From JBDSEG01 sp039920165 (GTDB lineage Bacteria > Pseudomonadota > Gammaproteobacteria > Burkholderiales > Burkholderiaceae_C): DNA of 9,786 nt. Made by a program: the position numbers and the translations under genes. The notes beneath the pieces are model-generated. The model was given only the letters and a program-made list of their open reading frames with translations. It searched no databases and had not been told where the DNA came from. Of this stretch, positions 5,221-9,786 are shown in pieces. Each line of letters starts with the position of its first letter. The first letter of the stretch is position 1. The stretch covers positions 1 to 9,786 of the forward strand of contig JBDSEG010000404.1 of assembly GCA_039920165.1 (NCBI GenBank). Reading direction: 5' to 3'.

Positions 5221-6104
5221 CACGCCGCCACCCCGAAATCCTCTTCCATGGTGCGCGCCGGAAAGTGGAACTTGACCGGGCCGTCGGGCTCGCCCCGAAC
5301 GAACTGGCGCACCTCGGGATCGGTCGAATCCATCAGCTCCTTGGGCGTTCCCTGCGCGACGATCCGTCCGGGCGCGGCCATCATGATCACGCGGTCGCTG
5401 ATCGCCATGCACTCGGCCACGTCGTGCGAGACCACCAGCGAGGTTGCGCCGGTCACGTCGTTCAGGGTGCGGATCAGGTTCGCAGCGACGCCCATCGAGA
5501 TCAGGTCCAGCCCCGCGAAGGGCTCGTCGTACATGATGAGCTCGGGGTCCAGCGCGATGGCGCGTGCGAGGGCGACGCGGCGTGCCATGCCGCCCGAGAC
5601 CTCGGAGATGCGCAGTTGCGCGGCGCCGCGCAGACCGACCGCGTTCAGCTTCATGAGCACGATATCGCGAACCAGCGATTCGGGCAGGTCGGCGTGCTCG
5701 CGCAGCGGAAAGGCGACGTTGTCGAAGACCGAGAGATCGGTGAAGAGCGCACCGAACTGGAACAGCATTCCGAGGCGCCGGCGCAGTCGAAAGATGCGTT
5801 CGCGATCGGTCGCGTCGACTACTTCGCCGTCGAAGCGGATCTGGCCGCGCGTCGGTGCGATGCTGCCGCCGATCAGGCGCAGCAGGGTCGTCTTGCCGCA
5901 GCCCGAGCCGCCGATGATGGCGGTGACCTTGCCGCGCGGGAAGTCGAGGCTGATGTCGTCGATGATGGTGCGCGTCGCGTCGTAGCCGAAGGTCACGTGA
6001 TCGACTTCGATCAAGGCATCAGACTTGGCGGGAGGGGCGGAGGGGGGCATCGGCGGGGGCGAGGATTCATCTTGTCCGGCCGACCCGGCCGTTCCAAAAA
6101 TCAT
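5220..6104 (-). CDS. mlaF: MlaF, ATPase of the phospholipid ABC transporter
   Basis: A 294-aa ABC ATPase with all catalytic motifs: Walker A GGSGCGKT at 65-72, Q-loop Gln116, signature VSGGM at 169-173, Walker B LIMYDE at 189-194, D-loop GLD at 198-200 and switch His227. The tail with D-G-P-V-x-F-H-F-P-A (274-283) resembles the C-terminal extension that clasps the partner subunit and MlaB in the E. coli protein. About 30 Pro/Ser/Ala-rich residues precede the ABC domain, making it longer than E. coli MlaF. The ATG at 6104 has GGGGTG 5 nt upstream. The next Met (residue 19, 6050) has only C-rich sequence before it, so the long form is favoured. MlaF powers lipid movement through MlaE. The gene lies 66 nt after gltD and overlaps mlaE by one base. 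Confidence 0.95.
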   Translation of the reverse strand: MIFGTAGSAGQDESSPPPMPPSAPPAKSDALIEVDHVTFGYDATRTIIDDISLDFPRGKVTAIIGGSGCGKTTLLRLIGGSIAPTRGQIRFDGEVVDATDRERIFRLRRRLGMLFQFGALFTDLSVFDNVAFPLREHADLPESLVRDIVLMKLNAVGLRGAAQLRISEVSGGMARRVALARAIALDPELIMYDEPFAGLDLISMGVAANLIRTLNDVTGATSLVVSHDVAECMAISDRVIMMAAPGRIVAQGTPKELMDSTDPEVRQFVRGEPDGPVKFHFPARTMEEDFGVAA

Positions 6105-6118
6105 TGTCGCACCCCGAG

Positions 6119-6151
6119 GCGCGGCCTGCGCCGCAGCGCTGCCGGCCGCGC
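6119..6151 (-). promoter_or_regulatory. GC-rich hairpin in the gltD-mlaF gap
   Basis: GCGCGGCC (6119-6126) and GGCCGCGC (6144-6151) form an exact 8-bp inverted repeat. The 17-nt loop includes a 10-bp perfect palindrome, GCAGCGCTGC (6133-6142). In the minus-strand RNA the stem ends only 3 nt before the mlaF ribosome site (GGGGTG, 6115-6110). It could slow or stop read-through from gltBD, protect a processed end or modulate mlaF translation. No T-run is present and the area is so GC-rich that chance pairing is plausible. I see no clear promoter in this 66-nt gap. Confidence 0.35.
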
Positions 6152-6170
6152 GCCGGGCGAGGCACCGCCC

Positions 6171-7661
<1,491 letters not shown>

Positions 7662-7690
7662 GGCTGGCGTGTTGCTCCGGTGGTTCGCAG

Positions 7691-9786
<2,096 letters not shown>

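Noticed and set aside
5221..5412. Extending MlaE upstream to 5412
   Set aside because: It would lie wholly inside mlaF. The TGATG junction at 5220 and the family length fix the start there.

Overview
This window looks like a core chromosomal segment of a GC-rich betaproteobacterium (Burkholderiales or Rhodocyclales type; the order cannot be settled from the sequence). The evidence is the style of the EngB, cytochrome c4, GltB/GltD and Mla proteins, and the arrangement gltB-gltD-mlaF-mlaE-mlaD-mlaA-mlaC-mlaB, which I recall as typical of that class. There are no RNA genes, insertion sequences, phage genes or CRISPR arrays. Codon use is uniformly GC-rich, with no clear sign of recent transfer.

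Left part (1-2117): a minus-strand pair, engB (ribosome-assembly GTPase) followed by an overlapping alpha/beta hydrolase that runs off the left edge. It is divergent from a plus-strand gene for a periplasmic di-heme cytochrome c4. The 73 bp between engB and the cytochrome gene hold two overlapping, oppositely oriented -10-like boxes. The cytochrome gene is followed at once by a perfect 16-bp hairpin without a T-run. A small conserved-type protein gene of unknown function (about 116 aa) follows, with a short palindrome just before its start.

Right part (2142-9786): one long minus-strand array read right to left. It encodes the C-terminal part of the glutamate synthase large subunit (gltB, cut by the window edge), the small subunit (gltD), and a complete phospholipid-transport system. 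MlaF (ATPase), MlaE (permease), MlaD (MCE ring), MlaA (outer-membrane lipoprotein), MlaC (periplasmic shuttle) and MlaB (STAS regulator) together form the inner-membrane MlaFEDB complex, the soluble carrier and the outer-membrane component. They are the parts needed to keep phospholipids out of the outer leaflet of the outer membrane. The junctions F/E and D/A overlap, suggesting translational coupling. The A/C junction contains an unannotated 25-codon frame joined to both neighbours by ATGA overlaps. A GC-rich hairpin separates gltD from mlaF.

No wholly new system was found. The best leads are the coupled mini-frame between mlaA and mlaC, the hairpins after the cytochrome gene and between gltD and mlaF, and the small unknown gene that sits where two expected gene neighbourhoods end.
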